A stretch of 64,000 nt of DNA from Megalobrama amblycephala. Taxonomy: Eukaryota > Chordata > Actinopteri > Cypriniformes > Xenocyprididae. The notes beneath the pieces were generated by a model. It made no database searches, was not told the origin of the DNA, and saw nothing but the letters and a program-made list of their open reading frames with translations. A program made the position numbers and the translations under genes. The first letter of the stretch is position 1. The number at the start of each line of letters is the position of its first letter. The stretch lies in NCBI RefSeq assembly GCF_018812025.1, contig NC_063061.1:35887866-35951865 (forward strand). The letters are read 5' to 3'. Positions 1-13,032 of this stretch are shown piece after piece.

Positions 1-1258
1 GGCAAACTTCATTTAATATAGCACATACATAAATAATATACTATGGTGGTTCTGTTGGTCAAATGATGGTAGCAGATGCTATTTTGACGTACTATATAGT
101 AAAAGTTGTTAACTTACAGAGCTCTTTCTACCTGATCTGACCATTAGAAATGACTTTTGTTGGTGAAATCCAATGTAATTGTGTTATTTAGTCATATTAA
201 ATAATATTTGTGATTGGAATACAACCAGGAAATTTAGATGTTAATTATTTTTTAGCGACCTGACCACATTTTACATTGTACATTCTGAATGAAAGCAGAA
301 AACAATAAACATTACCTGTAAATGTTCATTCTGACCTCTCAAAAGGCAAGCAGACACATTCAGAAAATATATGAATAAAATTAATATATAAACTATATAT
401 ATATATAAAAATACTGGAATTTATTTACTGGATGAATAAATGTACTTATATTGAATAATATTTATTGATTATTAATTCCTTAATACTTATCCAATACGTA
501 TGCTGTTTTATTAATATACCATGGTACTATGTGATCATCATATTCATATATACTGTGCTATTTTTATGGTACTCCTAGATAAAGAATAATACCATAGTGC
601 TTATTTTGTAAGCAAATACTCACATAGCTAAGTAGGCTGCATATTTATTGTATATATTGATCGCAGCCCCCGTAGATGAAGTGTATATGGGTGTAATGTG
701 TAAATATGTGTTGATTCCTCTCATGGCTGCGTTCCCAGCATTCAGTGTCTGCGCTGTTATCGTATTAAACTCAGGGAGGGGCATGATGTATGTGGGCCGC
801 TTCATTAATACCCACCTAAAGAAGGGAGCGGGCATGTTTCTGTGAGGCTCATGAGTAAGGCGTTTGTGAATGCAGGTGTGCACCGCACTGATAATTACGC
901 AATGCATCAAGTGTACAGAGCTAAACACATTACCGTGTCATTCACACTGCGCAAACGGCATCATTTAAAGATCAAGATTAATACATGTTTACCCAGCTCA
1001 AATCACTCTCAAGCACTTTGATACCTGGAGGACGATTTTAATTCAGCGGCGTATCATTAATCAAGTGATGTCACGGAAGACAAGGTTCTAAACGGAACCT
1101 TCAAGAGTTCTATCAGCTGCTTCATATATAGAAGCTTTAGGGGTTCCATCACTGGATCATTTTATGGATTTAATTTTAATTAATTGATTTGGATTTAATT
1201 CATTTTTTTCTTTGAATAAATGTTATGAATTAAACAGCTTGTAACCAGACTTTATCAA
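1..1258. other. AT-rich non-coding stretch, no gene seen
   Basis: Only short overlapping open frames on both strands (for example at 620-928), with no recognisable domain and no coding bias. A short (AT)n lies at 394-407. Around 1080-1150 there are small GGTTCT/AGAACC pieces resembling the element at 37652-38035, too short to call. Confidence 0.6.
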
Positions 1259-2050
1259 TTAAAGGGGTGGTTGATTATGATTTCACTTTTTTTTTTTACT
1301 TTAGTTAGTGTGTAATGTTGCTGTTTGAGCATAAACAACATCTGCAAAGTTACGACGCTCAAAGTTCAATGCAAAGAGAGATATTTTCTTTTACAAAAAT
1401 CGCCTTTTAAGGACTACAACAAACGGTTGGTAGAGACTACAACAAGCTTCTTCCTGGGTCGGTGACGTCGCTAATCCTAAAATGTACATAAACCCCGCCC
1501 CTGAGAACACACAACAAAGGGGGCGGGGCCATGTTGAGCTGCTTTAGAGAAGAGGAAGAGTTGTTGTAGTGGAGTGTTGTTGTCATGCCGTCATTTTACG
1601 CCAGACTGCTTCACAAACGAGGGTCAATTCAACACAAAAGATGAACATGACGACACATTCTAGTGGATGAGTTGAATCAACTCCACAGCAACTACACTAC
1701 ATACATTTATCCGCTATCCATTCAGAAATGTACTAAAAGTTGTAACTTCTTCCTGAGTCTCTCCATCAGTGTCGACTCCGGTTTGAACAATGTAAGGCTG
1801 AACACCGTTACTGACAATCCTCATTTTGGCTGCGTGAGATTCTCCAGCTTTGTTGTTGTTGAGCTGTTAAAGCTCCGCCCTCTTCTGGAAAGGGGGTGGG
1901 GAGCAGCAGCTCATTTGCATTTAAAGGGACACACACAAAAACTGACAAGCTATAATAAATGATCTGTGGGGTATTTTGAGCTGAAACTTCACACACACAT
2001 TCTGGGGACATCTTATATCTTGTGAAAGAGGCATTATAGGTCCACTTTAA
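1259..2050 (+). mobile_element. TTAA-flanked inverted-repeat element, family 2, copy 1
   Basis: The element begins and ends with TTAA. Its termini are imperfect inverted repeats: AAAGGGGTGGTTGATTATG on the left, and the complement of the right end reads AAAGTGGACCTATAATGCC. The interior has GC boxes (CCGCCC), a GGGGGCGGGGCC patch near 1520 and an ATTTGCAT octamer at 1913-1920. A second copy in the opposite orientation is at 26234-26675 and shares the GC-box and octamer block. No transposase is encoded, so it is non-autonomous. A TTAA target is known for the piggyBac and Kolobok superfamilies; I cannot choose between them. Confidence 0.75.
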
Positions 2051-2181
2051 AAAACTGAAATAAACTGTTAAACATGAAAGTATGATGCAGTCATTTAAAG
2101 ACATTTCTTCTTACATAGAACCGTTTTGGCATAAAGGGGTCTTTAGAATTGAGTCAAGAATCCAAGAACCTTTTCTTCTCA

Positions 2182-2477
2182 AGGCCTGTTCACACCAAGA
2201 ACAATAACTATAAGGAGAACTATATTAGCATCCACACCAATGCACGATATCGTTTTGTTGTCTGTCACTTTAAATGCTCTAGCTCTACTAAGCAACCCTG
2301 ATTCTGATTGGCTATCAATGTTTTTAATCATTCATGAAAGTGATTACAATGATATCGTTCCTCTCTGCCATTATGGTTATCGTTTTGGTATGGACTCTGC
2401 TATTGTTTTACATGTAGAATGATTTTTAGAACTATATCTTTATCATTGCAGTTATCGTCTTTGGTGTGAACAGGCCT
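2182..2477. mobile_element. Short inverted-repeat element (MITE)
   Basis: The 296-bp unit begins AGGCCTGTTCACACCAA and ends with its near-perfect inverse complement (TTGGTGTGAACAGGCCT). Subterminal sequence is also partly palindromic (ATAACTATAA against TTATCATTGCAGTTATCG). It has no coding capacity. The superfamily is not clear because the target duplication is ambiguous. Confidence 0.75.
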
Positions 2478-3732
2478 CAAGAGTGCATGAACGGATCAGT
2501 ATCTGATAGGGTCGTTGAGCATCACATGATTGACAAAATAAGACGAAATTTATATATTTTTGTCTTAAAGGACTCGTCACGAGGATTCTAATCTCCCTTG
2601 ATCTTCTGAGATGAAAGATTTTGATGTTTTGACTAAGAAAACATACTGTAACTTTCAGAACTCAAATGTCTTCCTCAGGTTAAAACAAAGATACTAAAAT
2701 GACTCGTTCTGAACTTCTGCAACTCGTCAGACAGATGAATACGTTAATGCATGACCGCCCACGTTCACATATAAACAACGCCTATTGAATTATCAGAAAC
2801 ATAGAAACTAGCGGTTTTCGTTTGTTTCGTTGGCCGATGAAACGGTGGTCTTAAACTCTGAATACTGAGACATTTCAGTGTGGATGCAGCATCACACGGA
2901 AACTTGATGCCATTGTAGAAATGATCGATTTATGAGCATTTTTCTTGGCCGCCGATATGACGAGAGTCTTTGTCTCATTTTAAATATTTTCCAGAAGTGC
3001 AATTCTTGTCATTAGCTGTAAGATGTAGAGTAGATGCATCTTTAAATCTCTCTTTCATTGAATTTTGTGTTTCAGAAATATGAATGACACAGTCTAGTTT
3101 TTTCTGCCTCTTTTCTTTCTCTTTCTGTTTTATGATCACTGATTGCTTGAAATGAGACAGACCTATAAATGAGGACTCACTCTTTCAGCTGAAACTGCAA
3201 AAAATCAACCACTTCCTTTCCTGCAGTGCCTGTGTGTGTGTTTGTGTTTCCCTCAGCAGTACATGGGTAGCAAACGTCTCCCTCACACACGTTCAGGGGG
3301 TTTCTTCAACGGTGGGCCCTTTGACCCTGTTGACTTACTTCAAACTACTATTTTTGATTGTTTTTTATGAACAAACTAAGCTACATTTCTACCACATCTC
3401 AAATTTTGTATTCACAATGTTGATCACAATCTGGGGTGGAAATTACTTTTTTTTTTTTTTTTTAAATAGAAATATTAAAAATTGCCTTGCTATCGATAAT
3501 TTCATAGTATTTTAAGTGTTATAAATGCACATTATTTTAGAAATATTTGCATGCAAATCCATCTCAAACATGTTTTTCGCTGACATTGTTGTCTCCTTGG
3601 TGATCAAGTACACTAACCTCAGAAACAACTCTATTAAAAGCAAAGTTGTTGGTGGAAATAATTCGAAATAAATATGCAAATGTGATCGATGGATTTCCAT
3701 TTTCTGAGAACAAGATATTTGATATGAATTTT
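2478..3732. other. Unannotated AT-rich DNA
   Basis: No gene or clear repeat boundary is visible. A T-run sits near 3447-3463. Short open frames lack coding character. Confidence 0.5.
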
Positions 3733-3881
<149 letters not shown>

Positions 3882-4031
3882 TGTGTATATGTTCATGCTT
3901 ATGTGTACATATACCTTTGTTCTATAGATTTTATTGTTTTAATATATATATTATTTAAAATAATAAATTGTAATAATATATATTAAAAAAACATAATTTA
4001 AAAATTAAAATTAAAAAACATGATTTATAAA

Positions 4032-4034
<3 letters not shown>

Positions 4035-4097
<63 letters not shown>
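4035..4097. repeat. (TA)n microsatellite
   Basis: About 30 uninterrupted TA dinucleotides. The following 300 bases (4098-4415) are AT-rich with a T-run near 4150-4167 and no gene. Confidence 0.95.
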
Positions 4098-4100
<3 letters not shown>

Positions 4101-4415
4101 ATTCTAAAAGAAATAACAATTTAATATAATTTATAAAATGTATATAATTTTTTTAATTTTTTTTTTATTTTACAAGACAAATATAAGACATTGTATTACA
4201 TATCAGAGCATATAAAACAAATAGTAACAACAATAACTAAAATACAAAAAGAGTGTATGCAAAAAAATAATAATAAAAAAGGAAAGTAATAGGATGAAAA
4301 GTGCTACATATTATTAGGGCAGTTACATGAATTTGAAAAGCTTTAGGATTTGTAAAAAATGTTATATTATTAAAATATTATTAAATTAAATGATCAATAA
4401 ATATTATAATAATAA

Positions 4416-4694
4416 TGTGTGTGTGTGTGTGTGTGTGTGTGGTAGTGCTGGAAATTCCAAGAAATGGTATGCACTCGTGGAATATACTGTACTGTTAGTG
4501 GTTGTCGGTGTCGACTACACCCCTAGAGTGGTCCGACTGGTTCACACCAGCCATCCCTCTCCCTCTGTTTCTCCCTCCCTCCCTCCCTCTCCCTGTCTCT
4601 CTCTCTCTCTCTCTGGTCCCACAACCCTCTGCATGAGAGGACAAGGCAAGGAATGTAATCCAACCGCACACTCATAGATTACCTCACCCTCCTC

Positions 4695-4748
<54 letters not shown>

Positions 4749-4798
4749 CCGTGATATTGCTGCCAGGTCGGAATGTTTTTCTTAGCCTCTCCTACACA

Positions 4799-4881
<83 letters not shown>
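4416..4881. repeat. Microsatellite cluster: (GT)n, CCCT-rich, (TC)n, (CA)n
   Basis: A GT run at 4416-4441, a CCCT/TC-rich tract at about 4558-4614, a TC run at 4699-4740 and a CA run of about 39 units at 4803-4881. The intervening bases show no gene. The polypyrimidine tracts lie on the plus strand and could mimic splice acceptors, but no exon follows. Confidence 0.9.
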
Positions 4882-4883
<2 letters not shown>

Positions 4884-6228
4884 CCCTCTCCTCTCCATTC
4901 TACCCCCGTTCCCATCCCATCCCATCTCGTCTCTCTCTCTCTCGGGGTGGGTGGGTCTCGTCTAGTTGAGCTGTACTGAGTTAAACCCCCTCACTGTGAT
5001 CTCACACTCTCTCATGTCTAAACCTGCCCGCTGGAGTTGCTGGTGTTTGTGTACATCTTCCCACAGACACAGTACAAAAAATGACATTTTTGCCACCCGT
5101 TGCCAATGGTGGGTGATATTTACGGGGCGAAAATATTTCTTGCAAGCCCTAAAATGTATATTTCGCTAAATATTTTCTTTTTCTTCTTGCAAAGAAGATT
5201 TGATGCTGAGATTGCAGCAAATTCAGTGAAGGGCCTCAAACATCTTGCAAACATTTGATGGCAAACTGTTAAGTTATCCAAAAAAAAAAAAAAAACATTT
5301 TGAAAGGGCCACCACTGTAAAAAAGTAAGCTATTTTCATTGCGAAAAGATCAAGTAAACAGTTTGTATATCATTGATTTGATTCACCATCTGCCAATTTT
5401 TATTTACTTCCCACACCTAATTTTGTACTTGTATTTGATGTTAATTTTGGACCCACTTGCTGCAGTCATTTCACAAACTGTTGAATGCAAAGAGTTTTCA
5501 TTCCTACAGTGAACACAATCATTTTGAGAAGCTTCTGAGTTTCTGTTATTTATTTGACAGGAAGTGTGATGTAGTCTTATAAAGGTTACCAACTTCTTTA
5601 TACTCTTTTCATCTTGATGTGGTTTGTACAACAGGAAGTTTAGTCTTTTGTGTACCCAGACTGACTCTGGATTCATCCATAACTTCATCCTCTCCACACA
5701 CACAGATCAGTAGCTTTGACCAAGACTGATGATAACTGTTATCAGGGTGATACAAACATGAATGGAATGAGATGAAGGTTTATTTATTTATGAGAGCGGA
5801 GGATATCACAAAACTGCTCATAAAACCAGCTCCACCTTTTAAAGAAAAACGCTAGACAGAATTTCAGGCACTGATCAACAGTGATCACCCTAACTCATAA
5901 CTTGTCTTGTTTCAGACTAGTGGAAAGAAAACATCCAAAATACATTTAAGTGTTTTATTTTATTACACTTTCTCTACTTGAGTCTGTAGATTTCAGTCAC
6001 AATCCATATTAAAGGCAGTGAGTTTTAGTTAGAAATATTCAGTTCAGCAGCTTTTCATACACCAAACTTTACAGTTTTCTGTATTCTGAAGGGTTTTACT
6101 GTATAACATTCGCCTGATTTACATTACATTTTGTTCCTAAAAATATTATGTAAATGCATTTTTTTTCAGGGTGTTGACACTGTATGGAGTGATAAAAGGA
6201 GATATCCAAATCCCCATTGAATGAATGC
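4882..6228. other. Unannotated DNA before the 51-bp array
   Basis: Single-copy-looking sequence with an A-run at about 5281-5296. No gene, and no left-hand TTAA terminus matching the element that ends at 8647, so the left end of that element appears lost or too diverged. Confidence 0.5.
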
Positions 6229-8330
6229 CACTGAGGTTCATTCTCGTGTTACGCAGCACGTTTGAGCTTCAGCAAGAACCAATGAGGTTCATTCTCGTGT
6301 TACGCAGCACGTTTGAGCTTCAGCAAGAACCAATGAGGTTCATTCTCGTGTTACGCAGCACGTTTGAGCTTCAGCAAGAACCAATGAGGTTCATTCTCGT
6401 GTTACGCAGCACGTTTGAGCTTCAGCAAGAACCAATGAGGTTCATTCTCGTGTTACGCAGCACGTTTGAGCTTCAGCAAGAACCAATGAGGTTCATTCTC
6501 GTGTTACGCAGCACGTTTGAGCTTCAGCAAGAACCAATGAGGTTCATTCTCGTGTTACGCAGCACGGTTGAGCTTCAGCAAGAACCAATGAGGTTCATTC
6601 TCGTGTTACGCAGCACGTTTGAGCTTCCTCAAGAACCAATGAGGTTCATTCTCGTGTTACGCCGCACGGTTGAGCTTCAGCAAGAACCAATGAGGTTCAT
6701 TCTCGTGTTACGCAGCACGTTTGAGCTTCAGCAAGAACCAATGAGGTTCATTCTCGTGTTACGCAGCACGGTTGAGCTTCAGCAAGAACCAATGAGGTTC
6801 ATTCTCGTGTTACGCAGCACGTTTGAGCTTCCTCAAGAACCAATGAGGTTCATTCTCGTGTTACGCAGCACGGTTGAGCTTCAGCAAGAACCAATGAGGT
6901 TCATTCTCGTGTTACGCAGCACGTTTGAGCTTCAGCAAGAACCAATGAGGTTCATTCTCGTGTTACGCAGCACGTTTGAGCTTCAGCAAGAACCAATGAG
7001 GTTCATTCTCGTGTTACGCAGCACGTTTGAGCTTCCTCAAGAACCAATGAGGTTCACGCAGCACGTTTGAGCTCCTCAAGAACCAATGAGGTTCATTCTC
7101 GTGTTACGCAGCACGTTTGAGCTTCAGCAAGAACCAATGAGGTTCATTCTCGTGTTACGCAGCACGTTTGAGCTTCAGCAAGAACCAATGAGGTTCATTC
7201 TCGTGTTACGCAGCACGTTTGAGCTTCCTCAAGAACCAATGAGGTTCATTCTCGTGTTACGCAGCACGTTTGAGCTTCCTCAAGAACCAATGAGGTTCAT
7301 TCTCGTGTTACGCAGCACGTTTGAGCTTCAGCAAGAACCAATGAGGTTCATTCTCGTGTTACGCAGCACGTTTGAGCTTCAGCAAGAACCAATGAGGTTC
7401 ATTCTCGTGTTACGCAGCACGTTTGAGCTTCCTCAAGAACCAATGAACCAATGAGCTTCCTCAAGTTCATTCTCGTGTTACGCAGCACGTTTGAGCTTCC
7501 TCAAGAACCAATGAGGTTCATTCTCGTGTTACGCAGCACGTTTGAGCTTCAGCAAGAACCAATGAGGTTCATTCTCGTGTTACGCAGCACGTTTGAGCTT
7601 CCTCAGAACAATGAGGTTCATTCTCGTGTTACGCAGCACGTTTGAGCTTCAGCAAGAACCAATGAGGTTCATTCTCGTGTTACGCAGCACGTTTGAGCTT
7701 CCTCAAGAACCAATGAGGTTCATTCTCGTGTTACGCAGCACGTTTGAGCTTCAGCAAGAACCAATGAGGTTCATTCTCGTGTTACGCAGCACGTTTGAGC
7801 TTCAGCAAGAACCAATGAGGCAAGAACCAATTCATTCTCGTGTTACGCAGCACGTGCAGCACGTTTGAGCTTCCTCAAGAACCAATGAGGTTCATTCTCG
7901 TGTTACGCAGCATGTTTGAGCTTCCACAAGAACCAATGAGGTTCATTCTCGTGTTACGCAGCACGTTTGAGCTTCAGCAAGAACCAATGAGGTTCATTCT
8001 CTTGTTACGCAGCACGTTTGAGCTTCCTTAAGAACCAATGAGGTTCATTCTCGTGTTACGCAGCACGTTTGAGCTTCAGCAAGAACCAATGAGGTTCATT
8101 CTCGTGTTACGCAGCACGTTTGAGCTTCAGCAAGAACCAATGAGGTTCATTCTCGTGTTATGCAGCACGTTTGAGCTTCCTCAAGAACCAATGAGGTTCA
8201 TTCTCTTTACGCAGCACGTTACTTCAGCAGCAGTGAGGTTCATTCTCTTGTTACGCAGCACGTTTGAGCTTCCTTAAGAACCAATGAGGTTCATTCTCGT
8301 GTTACGCAGTGCATTTGAGCTTCAGCAAGA
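6229..8330 (+). repeat. 51-bp minisatellite, array 1 (about 41 units)
   Basis: A head-to-tail array with a 51-bp unit. Most units keep the same reading frame because 51 is a multiple of three, giving a false repeating peptide (MRFILVLRSTFELQQEP). Two main unit variants alternate irregularly, AGCTTCAGCAAGAACC and AGCTTCCTCAAGAACC. Truncated or rearranged units occur near 7053-7085, 7441-7465, 7818-7866 and 8206-8230. Each full unit contains AACCAATGA, which fits the NF-Y (CCAAT-box) consensus, and at least three CpG dinucleotides. The array continues directly into element sequence at 8331-8647. The same unit forms an inverted array at 21949-24556. Confidence 0.95.
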
Positions 8331-8647
8331 GGTTTGTTCTCGCTCGTCAAGCAGGTTCAGTTGAGCTTCTGTTTATGTTCGCTAATGAACATTGAGTAAA
8401 AGCCTAAATTCAATCTGTTCATCATATAAAGTGATCGAGTCTCTTCAGAAAATCTGGACTAAACCGCTTTATGAACTTTCTGAAGCATCAAAGTGGTAGT
8501 TGCATAGACTGTCTATGGAGGGACAGAAATCTCACAGATTTTCATTTGTGTTCCCAAGATGAACGAAAGTCTTAGAGGTTTGGAATAACATGAGGGTATG
8601 TAAATGATAACAGAATTTTCATTTTTGGGGGAGCTAACCCCCTTTAA
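8331..8647 (+). mobile_element. Right part of a TTAA family 1 element carrying array 1
   Basis: The region ends with the family terminus (TTTTTGGGGGAGCTAACCCC, then TTAA at 8644-8647). It contains the block TCTATGGAGGGACAGAAA, also present in the array-free member at 36091-36582. The stretch at about 8400-8440 (ATCATATAAAGTGATCGAGT) matches, inverted, the flank of array 2 at about 21900-21930. Both 51-bp arrays therefore sit at the same place in the same element family. Confidence 0.8.
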
Positions 8648-9318
8648 TGTGCCGTGAATAATCAACTAGGGAAGGTTTGGTGAGATAAATTAGTTAATGT
8701 GTTTTTCCCCATTCACCTGTAATGTTTCCTCCTTAAAATCATTTTGTTTCCTAGCTAATTAAACCTGTTAATGTGACTCCTGCAGGTCAATCTTGGAGCT
8801 TGTGATTTTCACAGGTTCTGTCCAGTTTTGCCTCAGACAGTCAGCGAGCTGACTGTGGGCGTGTGCCGTCTGAGACTCAGACTAGTCCACGGGTGACCAC
8901 ATGCTGTTCACTGGACGTTAAACTAGTAATCACTCCGGCTAGCTATCAGAACCCTGGCGGTGTGGGAGGGCGTGGCTGGTCGCTGAGGGATTATGGGTAA
9001 GGCCATGTTTGGTGGTGAGATGTTAAAATAGCCTGGTTCAGTGTGGCTGCTCGCTGGACTCTCGGGCATGTTGGCAACACTTGTTTAACCGACCGCCGTC
9101 CTGCAGAACAACTTTTATCTGAGCGGCACAATGAAAGATTGGGTCAGAGATCGGAGACCCGTGCGGCACGTGTGTCTAGACTCTAGAGGGAAATTGCATG
9201 TTCTTAATCCACATTTCTCTTCTAATTGAAGTTTTCTGAGTGTATTGTAGTCTGCTACTATCAAAGCAATTAAAAATACCATCCGTGCAATGTATATTGT
9301 GAATACTGTGCTGATAAT
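8648..9318. other. Moderately GC-rich single-copy-looking DNA
   Basis: No open frame of note. 8660-8720 resembles 9738-9798 (shared pieces include ATCAACT, GGGGAAG-like and CTCACCTG-like blocks), suggesting an old local duplication. 8800-9110 has higher GC and no recognised repeat. Confidence 0.45.
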
Positions 9319-9510
9319 ATAAAGGGATAGTCTGCCCAAAAATTAAAATTCTGTCATTATTTACTCACAAAAGAAGATATTTTGGAGATCCATGAAAACA
9401 TCGGAGCCCGTTGACTTCCATTGTTTGGACAAGAAAATAAAGAAAGAAAGTCATACAGGTTTGGAATGACAAAATAATGACAGAATATTGTGGGTAACCT
9501 GTTCCTTTAA
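9319..9510. mobile_element. Short TTAA family 1 element without a tandem array
   Basis: About 190 bp. The left terminus is AAAGGGATAGTCTGCCC, and the right end reads GGGTAACCTGTTCCTTTAA. It contains GTTGACTTCCATTGT once, the core of the 46-bp unit that is amplified at 47603-50600. It therefore looks like an unexpanded relative of that element. The left target site has decayed to ATAA. Confidence 0.7.
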
Positions 9511-10805
9511 TAAATATTATACACTACACTGTTCACATATAATTTAAACAAACATTGGGTATACAGTGTAATATATGTAATCTTTTAAGGTATGAAACTA
9601 CAGGCAGTAACTTTATTTGCATATATGCTTTATCTGCATTACATTTATGCATTATAATATGTATTTTATATGCATATTTAAAAATAACATTACAGAAAAC
9701 TAATAATACAAAAATTGTTTGCAATTCTTAATATAATCAATCAATCAACTGGGGAAGTATGGTGATATCTATTAGGTTATTTTTACCGCACTCACCTGGG
9801 CTGTCTAGGATTTTTATCTTTTAAAGACCCTATTAAGTCAAAATTGTTGTTTTGTGAAAATTTGTCTGACAGCATTGAAGCTATAATCCTAATGCAAGTG
9901 TACTGTAAGGTTAAGAGAAATGCATTTAAAATGTAGTTATTGTCTTCTGGGAAAACGGACCCAAAAATATTCATAACTTACAATAAAATGATGACAGAAT
10001 GTTCATTTTAGGTGTAATATCCCTTTAATACCACTGACTAGCAATAGCAAGTAGCAAGTTGTGGTTTTGCCAGGTCGTGTCTTAAACTAAAGCTTATTGG
10101 CTATTCAAAGAATAACTTACAATTTGAAAAGGACATGCATCAACACAGGATGAAAATTGCATTGGCTATTTTGAAATGAAGGTTCCTCAAAGGGGCTTGA
10201 CAATAAGGTTTTTCTGCCGAAGTACTGATGCTCAAACAGGTGACAGGCCGTCATCCTCTGTGATTTTCAGATGAGAAGGAACGTTAGAGGAGGTCTGAAA
10301 ATGCACATCTGATCTCTGTGTCATGGGTGTGTGTGTGTGTGTTTTTTACCTTATGTAATGCATGAATCAGAAGTGTGAGCAGGCCGCTGGAGTTTGGGTG
10401 GTTGCTATGATTTGCCCCTCTCCTGGGCGGACGGAGGGGAGTGGTGATCACTCACTCACTCAGAGTCTGTTCAAATCTCTCTCAGTGCATCTTTAAAAGC
10501 TGCCCACACACATTTACTTAGCTTTCTAACAGGACAACCACAGACCCCTGTTCTTTAATATAAACTAATTATAATGACTATAGAATAGGGCTGCATGCTT
10601 TAGGGGGGACAATCTAATTGCTTCATTTTTAATAAAATGACACCTTCCCCGACTTGTCTATGAAAGCCTGTAGACTGTTTTTTATGTGAAGTACTCTGAA
10701 TGTTTTTGTCTGGAAAATCAAAGGGTAATGCCTTATGTACTGTAGACAATTTGTCATGCAAAGGAAAGGGATTAGTACAAACTATAGTCTCACATATTCT
10801 CACTA
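9511..10805. other. Unannotated AT-rich DNA with one possible degraded element
   Basis: The end at about 10000-10028 (GAATGTTCATTTTAGG...CCCTTTAA) resembles a family 1 terminus and could mark a degraded element at about 9821-10028. A short (GT)n lies at about 10327-10342. No gene is seen. Confidence 0.4.
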
Positions 10806-12535
10806 TAGTTCAAACTTTCATTCCATACATTCAGACTTTTGTTCAATATATTCAGACTTTCGTTAAATATATTGACTTTCATTCCATATATTCAGACCTT
10901 TGTTCAGTTTATTCAGACTTTAGTTCAATATATTCAGACTTAAGTTCAATATATTCAGACTTTCGTTCCACATATTCAGACTTTCGTTCCACATATTCAG
11001 ACTTTTGTTCCATATATTCAGACTTTAGTTCAATATATTCAGACTTTCGTTAAATATATTGACTTTCATTCCATATATTCAGACCTTTGTTCAGTTTATT
11101 CAGACTTTAGTTCAATATATTCAGACTTAAGTTCAATATATTCAGACTTTTGTTCCATATATTCAGACTTTAGTTCAATATATTCAGACTTTTGTTTAAT
11201 ATATTCAGACTTTTGTTCAATATATTCACTTTCGTTCCACATATTCAGACTTTTGTTCAATATATTCAGACTTTTGTTCAATATATTCAGACTTTCGTTC
11301 CACATATTCAGACTTTCGTTCCACATATTCAGACTTTTGTTCCATATATTCAGACTTTTGTTCAGTATATTCAGACTTTTGTTCCATGTATTCAGACTTT
11401 CGTTCCATGTATTCAGTCTTTCGTTCCATATATTCAGACTTTCGTTCAATATATTCAGACTTTTATTCCATATATTCAAACTTTTGTTCCATGCATTCAG
11501 ACTTTCATTCCATATATTCAGACTTTTGTTCCATATAATCAGACTTTCGTTCCATATAATCAGACTTTCGTTCAATATATTCAGACTTTCGTTCAATATA
11601 TTCAGACTTTTGTTCAATATATTCAGACTTTCATTCCATATATTCAGGCTTTCATTCCATATATTCAGACTTTTGTTCAGTATATTCAGACTTCCGTTCC
11701 ATATATTCAGACTTTCGTTCCATATATTCAGACTTTTGTTCAATATATTCAGACTTCCATTCAATATATTCAGACTTTCGTTCCATATATTCAGACTTTC
11801 GTTCCATATAATCAGACTTTCATTCAATATATTCAGACTTTCATTCCATATATTCAGACTTTCGTTCCATATAATCAGACTTTCGTTCAATATATTCAGA
11901 GATTCGTTCCATATATTCAGACTTTTGTTCAATATATTCAGACTTTCGTTCCATATATTCAGACTTCCATTCAATATATTCAGACTTTTGTTCCATATAA
12001 TCAGACTTTCGTTCAATATATTCAGACTTTCGTTCCATATATTCAGACTTTCGTTCCATATAATCAGACTTTCGTTCAATATATTCAGTTTCGTTCCATA
12101 TATTCAGACTTTTGTTCAATATATTCAGACTTCCGTTCAATATATTCAGACTTTCATTCCATATATTCAGACTTTCGTTCCATATAGTCAGACTTTCATT
12201 CAATATATTCAGACTTTCGTTCCATATATTCAGACTTTCGTTCCATATAATCACTTTCGTTCAATATATTCAGACTTTTGTTCAATATATTCAGACTTTC
12301 GTTCCACATATTCAGACTTTTGTTCAATATATTCAGACTTTCGTTCCATATATTCAGACTTTCGTTCCACATATTCAGACTTTGGTTCCATATATTCAGA
12401 CTTTAGTTCAATATATTCAGACTTTTGTTCAATATATTCAGACTTTCATTCCATATATTCAGGCTTTCATTCCATATATTCAGACTTTTGTTCCATATAT
12501 TCAGACTTTTGTTCCATATATTCAGACTTTCATTC
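10806..12535 (+). repeat. 21-bp minisatellite (about 80 units)
   Basis: The basic unit is about 21 bp (ATATTCAGACTTTCGTTCCAT and close variants with TTCAATAT or TTCCACAT), giving long false open frames on both strands. There is higher-order structure: a block beginning GTTAAATATATTGACTTT recurs at about 10862 and 11050, roughly 188 bp apart. The array is interrupted by the LTR at 12536-13032 and resumes after it. Confidence 0.95.
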
Positions 12536-13032
12536 TGTCAGCACACAGACGAGGGACACAGAGGTAAGTGATACAATCAACAACAGGTTTATTGCACAGA
12601 GATGAAGACAACACAGCAGTGATAACAGTCCAGGTAAGCAGGCAGGGAGAGGGAATGTCTTGGTATGGTTTATCTGTGTGTGATGCAGTCTTTGTGTTTT
12701 CCCAGGAGATCCAGTGGGGGCAGAGGAGCTTGGAGACGAAGGAGAACAGGAGCTGAGGAGAACTGGGACGGTTAGCAGGAACAGCAGGTAAGTAGATCAC
12801 AGGTAAGAGGGTCATGGAGCTTGACATAAGAGTAGACAATGACGTTGACATAGTCGCTGACGAGACCCGACAAGGGAGTGCAGGAGAAGAGGGTAAATAT
12901 AGTGAGAGCAGGGGAATGATGTGCAGGGATTCTGTGAAACAAGGAGATGAACTGACTGGGTGCATGTGTGGAAACAGGAGGAATGCTGGGAAATGGAGTT
13001 CAGGGACGGTGAGACTGATAGTGACCGTGACA
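12536..13032 (-). mobile_element. Solo LTR inserted in the 21-bp minisatellite
   Basis: A 497-bp segment runs from TGTCAG to GTGACA and is flanked on both sides by the 5-bp duplication CATTC (12531-12535 and 13033-13037). Minisatellite units resume immediately after. TG...CA ends and a 5-bp duplication are the hallmarks of LTR integration. On the minus strand an AATAAA signal lies near the 3' end (complement at about 12587-12593), so the LTR points to the minus strand. No gag or pol is present, so it is a solo LTR left by recombination. Its minus-strand start TGTCACGGTCAC resembles the start of the LTR at 28790-29089 (TGTCACGATCAC), suggesting related Ty3/Gypsy-type families. Confidence 0.85.

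Noticed and set aside
6225..8277. Open frames of up to 281 codons repeating a 17-residue peptide
   Set aside because: They arise because the 51-bp minisatellite unit is a multiple of three. There is no promoter, splice site or domain, and units with indels break the frame.
6229..8330. CRISPR-like regular repeats
   Set aside because: Units are contiguous with no unique spacers and the DNA is vertebrate; the same applies to the 46-bp and 53-bp arrays.
11096..12605. Open frames of 327, 331 and 450 codons with NESLNIW or FHIFRLS repeats
   Set aside because: The 21-bp minisatellite leaves several frames open on both strands at once, which is not how a coding gene behaves.
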